This document shows positions 11,338 through 22,118 of a stretch of DNA of 64,000 nt, piece after piece. The position numbers and the translations under genes were made by a program. The stretch lies in assembly GCF_037042905.1 (NCBI RefSeq), contig NC_087245.1:28398001-28462000 (forward strand), in the 5' to 3' direction. This DNA is from Lytechinus pictus (lineage: Eukaryota; Echinodermata; Echinoidea; Temnopleuroida; Toxopneustidae). The notes beneath the pieces are model-generated. The model made no database searches. It saw nothing but the letters and a program-made list of their open reading frames with translations, and was not told the DNA's origin. Positions within the stretch are counted from its first letter, which is position 1. Each line of letters begins with the position of its first letter.

Positions 11338-12176
11338 ATGGTCATACACAGCATACACGTCATCCAACCTGTCTGCTTTTTACCTCTATCATATTATCTG
11401 CTGAAATGAGATAAAGTGGAAACTCAGTATAAGGAGGACCTTGGGATCATGAACCTTGTTATTATACCTGGAATCTAACTTCACCAGGGCACAAAAACAA
11501 AAGGACCTTGGACCAGCAAATTTGACTGTTGGGAATCTCTGTATATTGAGTTTCTAGTGTATCAGCGAAAGAAAAGAGTCAATTAAAATACAGTTACAAT
11601 GTACACATTCGGCTACATCATCAAAGAGCCACATTGGTGATGGTATAATAAGAAATTACATTTAAAATTGTAGGTCAGTCAGACAGATAATATGACAGAG
11701 GTCATATTCCACACTACACATCGCCACTTATTGTATCAATCAGTGAGTGATCACACAATGACCTAAAAAGGGACAAAATGCAAATCAGTGTTAAGAACAA
11801 CGCAATGAAAACTTTTAATAAAAATAAAGTCAAACACATCTAATACAGTACTACATGTACAGCTCTGGAAACATTACCCAAGTTAGCTGACAAAAGAGGC
11901 AAGTCTTTATACATGGCAGGTTTGAATACATATCTATAAAAGAACCCACATAAATTTTAATACATTCTTTATAAATTTTGTACTTTTCACACAAACAGTT
12001 AGCACAGATATGGCAAGCTAAATTAAGTAAGGAATGTATACATGTACTCCTGAAAACTGTTTTATTACTGCTGATTTCATATAACTGATTTGGCCAAGAA
12101 GACATGTTAGAAAGACTTTATACGAAAAACAAAAGAAAATAACTAGATGGATTCTCGACTGCACACAGTCGAAATT
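11338..12176. other. Non-coding, with one half of a local duplication
   Basis: Mostly unique DNA. About 11970-12125 (GTACTTTTCACACA... to AGAAAGACTTTAT) is repeated, diverged, at 13480-13615, and its first part again at 13655-13690. The copies therefore flank the element at 12177-13447. No gene supported. Confidence 0.5.
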
Positions 12177-12255
12177 TATGCCTCCGCCATTGCCACTAGA
12201 TCAGAAATATGTTGCACAGGTAATTTCCCATAAATCTTCAAATTTGTTCTATTCT

Positions 12256-12426
12256 TTTTATATTAAATAATTTATGCCTTATCCCAACATAAATAAACAC
12301 TGAATGTTCAGTGCATGTTTGAGCTGCTAAGAAAAAATTTTACAGGCCGGCTCGGGTAGGAATCGAACCCACGACCATCTGGTTATCAGACAGGCGTCAT
12401 ACCACTTGACCACCGAGAAGCCCGAT
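12256..12426 (-). mobile_element. tRNA-derived SINE, left arm of an inverted pair
   Basis: Read on the minus strand it has a tRNA-like head: box A-like GTGGTCAAGTGGTATGACG, then box B-like GGGTTCGATTCC. It is inverted relative to a sister copy at 12490-12650. The acceptor stem does not close well, so it is a SINE or tRNA relic and not a working tRNA gene. Confidence 0.6.
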
Positions 12427-12489
12427 GGCTGGTAGCTGGTTTGATTCACATAATAGCAGCAGGTACAGTACTGTGTTGATATATCACAT

Positions 12490-12650
12490 AATAGCAGCCA
12501 ATAGCCATCGGGCTTAATTCCTGGTGGTCTAGTTGTATGACGCCTGTCTAGTAACCAGGAGATCGTGAGTTCGATTCCTACCATAGCTGGCCTGAACATT
12601 TGGTGTTCACTTATATTTGGATAAGGCAAAAATTATTCAATAAAATTAAA
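12490..12650 (+). mobile_element. tRNA-derived SINE, right arm of an inverted pair
   Basis: Plus-strand copy with TGGTGGTCTAGTTGTATGA and GAGTTCGATTCC in the positions of internal polymerase III boxes A and B. It is followed by a tail with GGATAAGGCAAAAATTATT that matches, inverted, the outer part of the left arm. Confidence 0.6.
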
Positions 12651-13699
12651 TCTACCCAACGGAAAACCTTGATTGATATTTTCTATTATCATATTGATCA
12701 CTCTCATATATGCATCCAAGAACCATCAATATTGAATCTACAAGCAATTGTGACAAGAGACATGAACTCTTAGACCTTTGAACTTCTCAAGTCAATGTCA
12801 TAATGTATGCATTGTCCATATTTGAAATTGATCTATCGAAGTCTTTGGTTTATCACAAGAACAATTTCATGCATACACTGACCTACAATCAAACTTGATG
12901 TATGAAAATAATTTTTAGTATTCATAAAACACAAGAAAATTACTAAATGGATAAAAAAGTTGTAAGTATATGACCTTTATGATCTTTGAACTTGGCCCTG
13001 CAACCCCCCCCAAATTACCCCCCCTATATCAAGCATATATGTACCAAGTTTGGAGTTACTTCCTCTAACATTCCTTTAGTTACACAAGAACAAGATATTT
13101 TAAGGCATACTGACCTCTGTGACCTTTGACCATGTGACCCCAAAATCCAATCAGATCATTCTCCCTCTATTATGTATATAAAGAATGTACCAAGTTTGAA
13201 GTTATTAGCTCCAATGGTTAAGTTATCACAAGAACAGGACATTTTAAGGTATATAACGACCTCTGTGACCTTTCACCCGTGACCATAAAATCAAAACAAA
13301 GTATTATCCCCCCAGGATATACCCTCATACCAAGTTTGATGTAAAACCACTCCACGGTTCTTGAGATTTCGACAAAACAAAACGGGACGGACGTACGGAC
13401 GACCCGAAAACGTAATGCCTCCGGCCACTTCGTTGGCGGAGGCATTAAACAATCATAAATATTCTAAATAAATTAAGAGTTGGCACAGATATGTCAAGCT
13501 TAATTAAGTATGGAATGCAGAATGATGTCATATACTCCTGAAAACTGTTTTTTTTTTGCTGTTGATCTTATAAGATTTGGTTTGACTGAGAAGACAAGGT
13601 AGAAAGACTATATGTATATACAAAAAAAAATCCCTGAATAAACTAAATAAATTAATGTACTTTTCACACACAGAGGTAACACAGATATGGCAAGATTAA

Positions 13700-14261
13700 A
13701 GGACAAGTCCACCCCCCCCCCCAAAAAAAAAAAAAAAAAAAAAAAACCTTGATTTGAATAAAAAGAGAAAAATTCAACAAGCATAACACTGAAAATTTCA
13801 TCAAAATCGGAAGTAAAATAAGAAAGTTATGACATTTTAAAGTTTTGCCTCATTTCACAAAACGCTTATATGCACACCTCAGTCGGTATGCAAATGAGGG
13901 AACTGATGACATCACTCACCCACTATTTCTTTTGTATTTTATTATATGAAGTATGAAATATTTTGATTTTCTCGTCATTGTCATGTGAAATGAAGTTTCA
14001 TTCGTCCCTGAACACGTGGAATTCAATTATTTTAACATTTTGTGCTTCAGGCAAGGAGGTCCTAATCATCAAATTCGTAAAAATTGAAATATTGTATAAT
14101 TCAAACAATAAAAAACAAAAGAAATAGTGAGTGACATCATTGGCTCACCTAGTTGTGCATATCACTGTTTTGTTGAAAATAAGCGAAACTTTAAAATTTC
14201 ATGCTAGTTTGATTTTTCTCTATTTATTCAAATCAGCATTTTCCTGGGGTGGACTAGACCT
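13700..14261. mobile_element. TTAA-flanked palindromic MITE, family 1 (AGGACAAGTCCACC ends)
   Basis: TTAA lies at 13696-13699 and 14262-14265. The ends read AGGACAAGTCCACCCC and, inverted, AGGTCTAGTCCACCCC. Subterminal parts also pair (AAGAAAGTTATGACATTTTA and its complement region). TTAA target duplication points to piggyBac-type transposition. No ORF. A second near-full copy lies at 28808-29410. Confidence 0.8.
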
Positions 14262-14369
14262 TTAATTTGAAGATTAGAGACATTGAGTCAAATTTTCAAA
14301 AACAGTCAATGAAACATACACTACTCAATGCATCCTCTTCCCAGTGATACATGCTAGCAGGTTTTACAT

Positions 14370-14533
14370 CCATATTTCATACTGTTAAGGTGACATTGCA
14401 TTAACAAAGATATTACCTGAATTTCACAAATTTACTTTCGAGCTACATATTCCAAAATATATCCAGATCATCTCCTATAGTGGTACATGTTAGCACCAAG
14501 TTTCACATTTATATTTCAAATTGTTAAGGTGAC
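14370..14533. repeat. Tandem repeat unit, left of the 3-kb element
   Basis: Text around ACATATTCCAAAATATATCC and GGTACATGTTAGCACCAAG recurs at 17640-17760 on the other side of the 14538-17599 element. That element therefore seems to have landed inside a short tandem array. Confidence 0.55.
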
Positions 14534-14779
14534 AATGGCCCGTATTCTGATAGCGTGGTTTAACTTAACCCTGGTCTAAGTGTGGTAATAAACTGCCATA
14601 TTTAAACCTAGGTTTAAGTTTCGTATTCCGATAGCAAGGTTTAAGTTAACCCTGGTCTAAGTGTGGTAATAAATCTTCAAAAAGTTAAACTCGCGCTGGG
14701 GGTAGTTTAAGCCTGGTTTAAATCCAACAAATCATGGCCAACAATTTTTTTAGAATGTATGCCTATATTGCATTGCAAG

Positions 14780-15545
14780 CTACTTCCTCAGTTTTCAACC
14801 GATTTTCATGGAATTTGGAACACACATTGTTCTTAAGGTAAGGAGGTGTAAGAATTTTTTTTTTCTTTTTTGGAAATTGTGTTGCCATGGAAACAGTATA
14901 TTATGGCAAAAATTTTGCCGTTTAAAATACTTTTATCAGTTTTCTACCAATTCTCAAGAAAGTTGGCTCACACATTGGTTTTGAGGTAAAGATGTGCAAG
15001 ACACATATTTCCATGTGTCGGAAATTGTGTTGCCATGGTAACGGTATATTATGGCAAAAACTATGTATAAATCTTGCTGTTCCAACTACTTCCTCAGTTT
15101 TTAACCAATTCTCATGAAATTTGGCACATACATTAATGTTGAGGTGAAGATGTCCAAGATATATTTTTGTCTGTATCAGAAATCGTGTTGCCATGGTAAC
15201 AACATATCAAATAAAGAGAATAAGGTGAGAATTTGGTAGTTCGAACTCCCATCTTTTTTCAGCCAATGCTCATAAAATTTGGCACACACATTAGTCTTAA
15301 GTTGAAGATGTGCAAGACATATTTTTGTATGTATGAGAAATCATGTTGCCATGGTAACAACATATTACATAATGAAATTAGGTGAAAATCTGAACTCCTT
15401 CATTAGTTTTCAACTAATTCTTATAAAAGTTGGCTCACACATTGGTTTTGAGGTATAGATCTGCAAGACATATATTTGTGTGTGTTGGAAACTGTGTTGC
15501 CATGGTGACAGCATATTAAATCAATAAATGTGTAAACACATCTAA
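14780..15545. repeat. About 155-bp tandem repeat, five diverged units
   Basis: GTTGCCATGG recurs near 14881, 15030, 15189, 15346 and 15497, giving steps of roughly 149-159. Each unit also has a CTCATGAAATTTGGCACACA-like phrase and a GATGTGCAAGAC phrase. Diverged, non-coding. Confidence 0.75.
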
Positions 15546-15769
15546 TGGATTGAACTGCTTCTTCATTTTATGACATAGGCCTACATGTATGCTCATGAAA
15601 TTTAGAACACGAGGTTTTGACTTGAGGTAAAATAATCTGCAAGGCACATTTTCTCATTCATCAAAATATGTGTTTGTACGGTAACTACACAAACCAAAAT
15701 AAGATTAAGACAATGCTAACTGTTGTTTGGCTACACAGAGAACAACATGTAGCTGTAGGCTTAGTACTA

Positions 15770-17130
15770 GTTTTAAGGGGGTTGCTAGACCTCTAACTTT
15801 AGATCTCGAACTACAGTCCCACTACAGTCCCTAGCTTTAGATCTAGGTCTAGATCCTTTAGATCTAGTAATAGAAATAATCCAACGTTAGATCTCCAGCC
15901 TACTTTATTTTAAGGCCTAACGTTAGATGATTAGATCTACTGTAGACTAGCCTCGAGACTAGCCAACATTTACTTTTTTATTTATTTAGAATCTACATTG
16001 AGCATGTTGAGAGTCTACAAATCTCTAGATCTAGACCTATTACATGTATTACATTGATATAGATCTAGTTCTAGGTCTAGATAGGGTTTAACTTTTAGTC
16101 TAAGTTATTTAGTCTAGATCTAGGCCAGCGTTAGAGATTCTAGATCATACAGTAGACTAGATCAGCCAGTTAGGGCTAGGCTAGAAATCTAGAATGAATA
16201 TATAGCACAGACTAACGTTAGGCCTAGGCCTAGATCTAAATTCTTACATAAATCTAGGCCAGGCCTAGTCTAGTCAAGACTTAACCCAGGGAGCTCCCTG
16301 GGTTAGTCAAGACTGAGCTGTTGGTCTAGGTTTGGGCCCGTTTTCTAGTCCTGGATCTGGAAACCTAAACGAGTCCCCAAAAATGTTTGAATAAAAAACT
16401 CTTCAAAGAAACAGATATGGACCTAAAACAGGAGTAGAGAGATGTCTTGGACTAATTCTAAATTTAGCCAGGCCCAGTTACTTGGCAAGCAATGCAGCGA
16501 TAATCAGATCTAACACTGTACTGTCTGTAGACAGGAATAACCGTTGTTTCTGGGGATTTATTTTAAAAATTCTGACATTTTACTGTCATATAACATTGCC
16601 TTGGTGAGAGAGGCCAACGTAGAGTGTCATAATTCAGCGGAACAACCAATACAGAGACTGTTCAAAGCTTTTTGTCTAAGACAAATCAGATCCATTCCAC
16701 TAGATCTAGCCTATGCCTAAGGTTACTTTAGAATAGTACTATAAATAATCTATCCCTGTCCCTAAGCTAAGCCAGCCTAAGTCATGAATGCTGTTCTAGG
16801 CCTAGACCAATATTTATCTTCAGTCTTGGTTGCTCCACTAACTCACTAGACTATGTTTTCCTTCAGGAAAGTAAAAAAAAAATCAAATAGGCCTAGGCCT
16901 AACTTAGTTAGTAAAAACTATGTTCAATTCTCCTCCAAACAATTGGGCCTAGGCCAGATCTAACTATAGGCCTATTTAGACCCAAGACTACTCTCAAAAG
17001 TTATAAAAAATTCCCTTACTTAAAGTTAGAATAAAGACGTCGACCTCTTAGCTTATTGTTTTAGATCTAGGACTAGGGTCTAGACTCTAGTCTAGAGTGG
17101 TTGAGGGGAATCTATTCAATTTAGATTTTG
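15770..17130. repeat. CTAG/AGATCT/AGGCCT-rich DNA
   Basis: Dozens of overlapping short palindromes (TCTAGATCTAG, TAGGCCTA) occur with no fixed period. A similar patch lies at 20735-21070. No ORF of note. Confidence 0.6.
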
Positions 17131-17997
17131 ACAAACATGAAAATAAATAAATGGGACTGATACTCAAAAAACTGTGCAGGTCACTCGGTTTGGGGTTGAA
17201 ATGTTTTAGTAATTAACAAAAATAAATATAATTGAAATGAAAATTTCTTACCATATATGGGTGATGAATGCTTTTCTTTCACTACAATAGTTGTTATTAG
17301 TTTCCATAATATCAATTTTTTAAAGAAAAAACGACTTTAGTGCCATTTTTTCAACTTTGTTGCAATCACCCCTGCAGCAGTAATTTACCAAAAAGGTGCT
17401 AGTCTTGGTTAAAAGAGGGTTATTATTTTCAAAAAGAATTTTAAACCCGGGTTTAACCCAGGTTTAGTTAAACCCGGCTATCAGAATACCAAAATAATTA
17501 AACTACACTTTGACCAGAGGTGAGGTTTAGAGGAGGTTTAATTAAACTAGGGTTAACTTTAGACTAGGGTTAAATTAAACCTGCTATCAGAATACGGGCC
17601 CATGTGTTTAAACAAATAAATTTCACAAATTGACCTTTGACCTACATATTCCAAAATCCATTCAAATCGTCTTCCTAATGATGGTACATGTTAAACACCA
17701 AGTTTTTACATCCATACCTCAAGCTGTTTAGGTGATATTGCTTTGACAAGAAAATAACCTGAATTTTACATACAAGGACCACATATGAAGTTCACACCTT
17801 ACGCAGTCTTGAATAAATTAAGTTTATGAGCAAGTTTGGATAATCCATGTGGAGTTAGAAGTTTCCAATACATTCTGTAAATCACTGTAATAGGGAAACA
17901 TTGAGTAAGCAACTCTATCAACGTCCGTCAGCATTCAATCAATCTCGGGATATTCAGTATATTTCAAAATCTGGTGAGAAAACTCTGCATAGATTAC

Positions 17998-18190
17998 CTG
18001 ATCCTCATCAAAGAGCCAAGGATACTTCAGTCGGTCATCAGTGATCCTTGGCCGAGGGACAGAATTTATGATCCATGCCCTTCTGTCTGCCAGTGTCTTC
18101 TGCATGCAGAACTCAACTCTCTTGAAGTCTGGCTGCCTTTTGTTCAGTGCTCATCCACTCTATGTGCCTTGCAACAGTGTCAGATTTGGA
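17998..18190 (-). pseudogene. SAMD3-like exon with internal frameshift
   Basis: On the minus strand one frame reads VARHIEWMSTE and then hits a stop. A frame offset by one base reads PDFKRVEFCMQKTLADRRAW and, further on, RLKYPWLFDEDQ, ending at a CAG/GTAATC donor (17998/17997). The order HIEWMS..., DFKRVE..., TxADRRxWI..., YPWLF matches what I recall of proteins annotated as SAMD3-like in invertebrates and fish. The two halves join if one indel near 18135 is assumed. The break could be real decay or a sequencing error. Function of the family is unknown to me. Confidence 0.4.
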
Positions 18191-18941
18191 AAGAATAAAA
18201 AATTATACTTAAAAAAAGAAAAAACAAAGAATAAAAAATTATACTTAAAAAAGAAAAAAAAAAATAGATTTAGAATCCTCATTCATTTAGTTTCTGTCAA
18301 ATCACTTTTCATCCGAGTCCTTAATAGATATTTACAGCAAATTTTACTATAATAGCAAGTTTTATGCAACGACACGCCAGTCTTGTTGCCAAAGACAAGA
18401 ACAGAAAAGCTCCACTTGGTCACACTTTGCGACTATCTGTCACAAACACACTGTACCAGTTAACATTTGGTGAAAGACCATAGCAGAACCATATATACAT
18501 GCGAATTAGACTAAAAAATTAACTTTAGGTAAAATCTAACAGAGAAATGCATGACAAAATGTCACAACAATGTAGCCACTGTAAGATTCCTGCATCAATA
18601 GTGATACTCAAACATTAGTAAGTTATAATGCAAGAAATATTCTCATATTTTATGCATTTACTCACATTTACTTAATTCATCAACTCTTAAGGTGCCCCAT
18701 ACACGTTTAAAGCGTTTTTACTGGCCAAGTTCTAATCCTCTTTAATAATCCTTCTGGTTGAGTCTCATATATAACTATGTCATGTGAAAAAGAGAAATGC
18801 CTTTAAGTTTGGCCATTATCAAGTAAAATATTTATCTAGAAGGATGAATCAATTGCCAAAGAAATTAAATGGCATGCACTTGGGCAAGACTATGGCACAT
18901 TGAGAGTTAATTGGGGTTTCTGTTTGGTACCAGATACTTAC

Positions 18942-19208
18942 TCTCCACCATTCACCAGTTGCTGTGCACCGAGGACCACAGGTAGTTTGTAATTTTTACT
19001 CTCAATGGCCCTGTCACAAGTTCGTCCTCTTCCATGTCTGCAAAATCGTAGAATTTGTCTTGCCATGTCTGCAGGAAAAATATCTTCTTCTTTCACTCCA
19101 AATGTTGTGCACACCACCCTAAGCAGCTCCTGTTTTGAGGTCTCCTCTGACTTGTTGGTTACCAACACCCTTCTTTGATTTTGGCCATATATCAATAAAA
19201 ATTTGTAC
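18942..19208 (-). CDS. Exon of an unidentified, possibly SAMD3-like, protein
   Basis: The minus-strand exon is bounded by TTTTCATTCCAG (acceptor, ends 19209) and GA/GTAAGT (donor at 18941-18940). Its 267 nt are open in one frame: 1 nt, 88 codons, then 2 nt. It starts YKFLLIYGQNQRRVLV and includes TFGVKEEDIFPADM and KLPVVLGAQQLVNGGE. The KFLLIYG...RRVLV start looks like a ubiquitin-like or PB1-like first strand pair, as in the N-terminus of some SAMD3-like proteins. It lies 5' of, and on the same strand as, the 17998-18190 piece, so both may belong to one gene. No start codon exon was found. Confidence 0.4.
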
Positions 19209-19462
19209 CTGGAATGAAAAGTAATTGATTTTCTTACTAAACCTGAATTTTGAATAAATAATGTATGCAAAGAGCTTTCAGGATAAATGTGTGTAATCAA
19301 AAGATATTGCATGTACATGGACACAAATATTCAGTTTTTGCCTCGATGCAAGAGGCAAACAAGACATATTCCAATGTTTGTCTGGGTTTGGTGATACATA
19401 TTCCATTCATTTATCTTTTTTTCTAGTATTAGTTTCCTGTCTTCGAATATTAGTAAAATTGA

Positions 19463-20055
19463 AGGGATGGTCCAGGCTGGAAATATTTATATCTCAATAA
19501 ATAGAAGAAAATTTACAGAGCAAAATGCTAAAGATTTAATCAAAATCGAATAACAAATAAAGTTTTTGAATTTCAAATGATATTATTCCGGTGAAACAGT
19601 TCTAGGCATGTCTTTATGAATATTCATTAGGTTGGCTGGTGATGTCATATCCCCACTTGTTCTTTTGTGTTTTATTATGTGAAATTTGGTTTAATAAAAA
19701 AAATTGCTACCAAGAACTAAAACAATTGGATTGACAACTGATTAAGTGGACTAGTTATTTATTGCCTCAACTTATTTCATCATAATGGAGACACATCATT
19801 TACACATGTATGAAAAAATGAAACATTTACGATGTCATGTAATGACATAAGAAAAAATTGAAATGTGACATCATCAGCCCACCTATTGAATATTCATGAT
19901 GATGTGCATATTCCAAAAAATATTGATAAACTTTGAAAATCAATAACTTTGTTATTTGATATCCAAGTTTGATGAAATTTTCAGCATTTTACTCTGTGAA
20001 TTTTACTCCATTTATATACTTTTAGATATAAATATTTTCAGCCTGGACCATCCCT
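19463..20055. mobile_element. TTAA-type palindromic MITE, family 2 (GGGATGGTCCAGGCTG ends)
   Basis: The ends GGGATGGTCCAGGCTGGAAA and, inverted, GGGATGGTCCAGGCTGAAAA match over more than 25 bases. The right flank is TTAA (20056-20059); the left flank is TTGA, one mutation away. A sister copy lies at 39033-39613. No ORF. Confidence 0.8.
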
Positions 20056-20734
20056 TTAACTTCCCGCTACCAGGAAAGAAAATTGTATTGTAGTCTATTA
20101 AAAATTTTGATTTGAAATTAAGATACAGTACTATTACGACACAACGGTCCAGCGATGGTATTTCCATTTTTCATCACATGAAAATTCATTCATTTCATAA
20201 TAACCAACCATACTTAAAATTCATACAAATTTCAGACAATTCCACTATTAGTGACACATATGGAACAACACTTCCTAAATTAATAACTTAACCCATTTGT
20301 GACGAAATTCCACATTACGTGGTTTGGCCTCGGATTTTTCATGAATAGTTGTAGGGCCTATATATGAAAATACCAAGGAGACTCGAAAGTAAACACTAGA
20401 ACTATTGGCATTACTTTTCTTTTGGTAACAATCATCGCCGCTATGGCTAGGAAAATGCGCATATCTTTCAGTTGTGTACAACTGTGTAGATCTACTATCG
20501 TAATGTGCATGCATGCTGTAGAAATCGTCGAAACAAGGAGCCAGCCACGTTCCCACAACCACACTCTGAACTTACCAAAAAAAAACACAGATTTTCACAT
20601 GGAAAAACATATACAGACATATGAATTGTACTCCCGCTTAAAAATAAAGGATTTATTAAAACATACTACTTTGCAGCTAGCTGATCCATTGGTCAAGTAT
20701 TACTAATTAAATGAGGACTAATTAACCCGCAGTA

Positions 20735-21070
20735 GCAGAGTCTGTAGCCTAGGCCTAGAGACTAGACCCATCAAAAAAAAAGAATACAGATCAGTGGACT
20801 GAATGCTGTTGCCGTTCAAAAGTATAACATTAATTAGGACCACCGACACCGTACTCTAACCGTTAACGTAAACTTTAAAAAGTTAAAGTATACTATAGAT
20901 CTAGATCTAGAGTCTAGACCCTAGTCGATAGTCTAACATTAATTAAGCCAGTAGATCTAGTACAAAATTTTTCTTCATACTCGATGGCAGCCAACAAGTT
21001 TTTTTTTCAGGTAGGCCAAGCGCTAGCCTAAGTTAGGCCTAGGCTAGGGCCGGGACTAGGCTATGAGTAT
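20735..21070. repeat. Second CTAG/AGGCCT-rich patch
   Basis: Same short palindromes as 15770-17130 (CTAGATCTAGATCTAGAG, TTAGGCCTAGGCTAGG). Followed by unique DNA to 22118 with a GT run at 21667-21681; no gene supported there. Confidence 0.55.
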
Positions 21071-22118
21071 ACGACGTGTTCCACCATAATAATAAATCTG
21101 GTCCAAAGGCAAAGTCCAAGGCAAGCTTAAGCCTATAATATATAGCCATAAATAACTTTTAGGCCCTACATGTAGCCAGCCCCAATGCCATGGCTTCAAC
21201 TTCAAGTTGAAGTCAGAATACATTTCTAGACCCATGCAACACTCCTAATCAAAATAAATGCAGCAACATTACAGACTAAGGCAAACTCTTGAAATAATCC
21301 ACTGCACTGCACAGTGACACTGCCTGCTGCAGAGTGCAGTATAGTACCGTACGGTTCTACTCGGGCTTGGTACGGTACGCGCACAATCCGCCGAGTGTTC
21401 AATTTCCGAGTCATGCAAGGCCAAGGAGGTGCCAGGAGTGGACTAATTCACGAGAATGCCCAACAGATTACTTGATTAGATAAGCTTACTTACCGTTAAC
21501 TATCTCCTGACAGTTCCATAAATTGTCTGTTCTCCTATAGTTTCAGTTAAAAAATTAGTTGAATGCAGTTAATTGCCTGAATTTCATGAACTTGAAGCTT
21601 AGCTAGCCCTTAATTGGCCTTCGAAGCGCAGCATTAAGCTGATTGTATCTATTCTGCACGGCGTACGTGTGTGTGTGTGTGCATTTGTCTATGGTGTGTA
21701 TAGCATACATGTGCGGGTTGTGCGTTACACATGTGGTACTTGGTGGTACTACTAGTACATCGACGCGCATAAAAAAGGGCGCGAAAATGAGCGGGAGGGG
21801 TGGGGGGGGGGGCAGGCGGGGAATGCGCGAAATTCGTGTTGAACACAATTATAAAGTAGACAGGTTCAAAATGACAAATGATATATATATATACGTATAG
21901 ACAGACAATGTTTAGTGACTGGGCAGACATATTTTGAAATTATACAAAAAGATAATATAGTCCTATTAAAAAAAAAAAAAAAACACCAGCGGCCACCCCC
22001 GGCCCGACTACCTTCAAGATCAACAACAACGGCCCTGCTTAGTTAGTAATTCAGGTCGCAGGCCTTTATAATTTTAGTCATGCCTTTGGATGGCCGAAAG
22101 TTAGTTAGTCAGAAACCA

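Larger units (their letters stand above)
12177..13447. mobile_element. TIR/hairpin-ended repeat element with inverted SINE pair
   Basis: The left end reads TATGCCTCCGCCATT. The right end is a near-perfect hairpin, TAATGCCTCCGGCCA, a short CTTCG loop, then TGGCGGAGGCATTA. Between them are copies of a GACCTTTGACC-type tandem text (about 12960-13300) that is common in echinoid repeats. The superfamily is not identified. No coding capacity. Confidence 0.55.
14538..17599. mobile_element. 3.06-kb DNA element with doubled terminal inverted repeats
   Basis: The left end is GCCCGTATTCTGATAGC and the right end its inverse, GCTATCAGAATACGGGC. A second, inner pair lies at about 14624 (GTATTCCGATAGC) and about 17468 (GCTATCAGAATAC), both next to GGTTTAA-rich text. 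The interior carries tandem repeats (14780-15540) and CTAG-rich DNA, with no transposase. The flanks CAATG and CCATG may be a mutated 5-bp duplication. Nonautonomous; superfamily unknown. Confidence 0.65.

Noticed and set aside
12340-12600. Functional tRNA genes
   Set aside because: Box A and B are present, but acceptor stems do not pair and the copies sit inside inverted repeats; they are SINE heads.
21603-21930. Short ORFs around the GT run at 21667
   Set aside because: Low-complexity translations of simple repeats on both strands.
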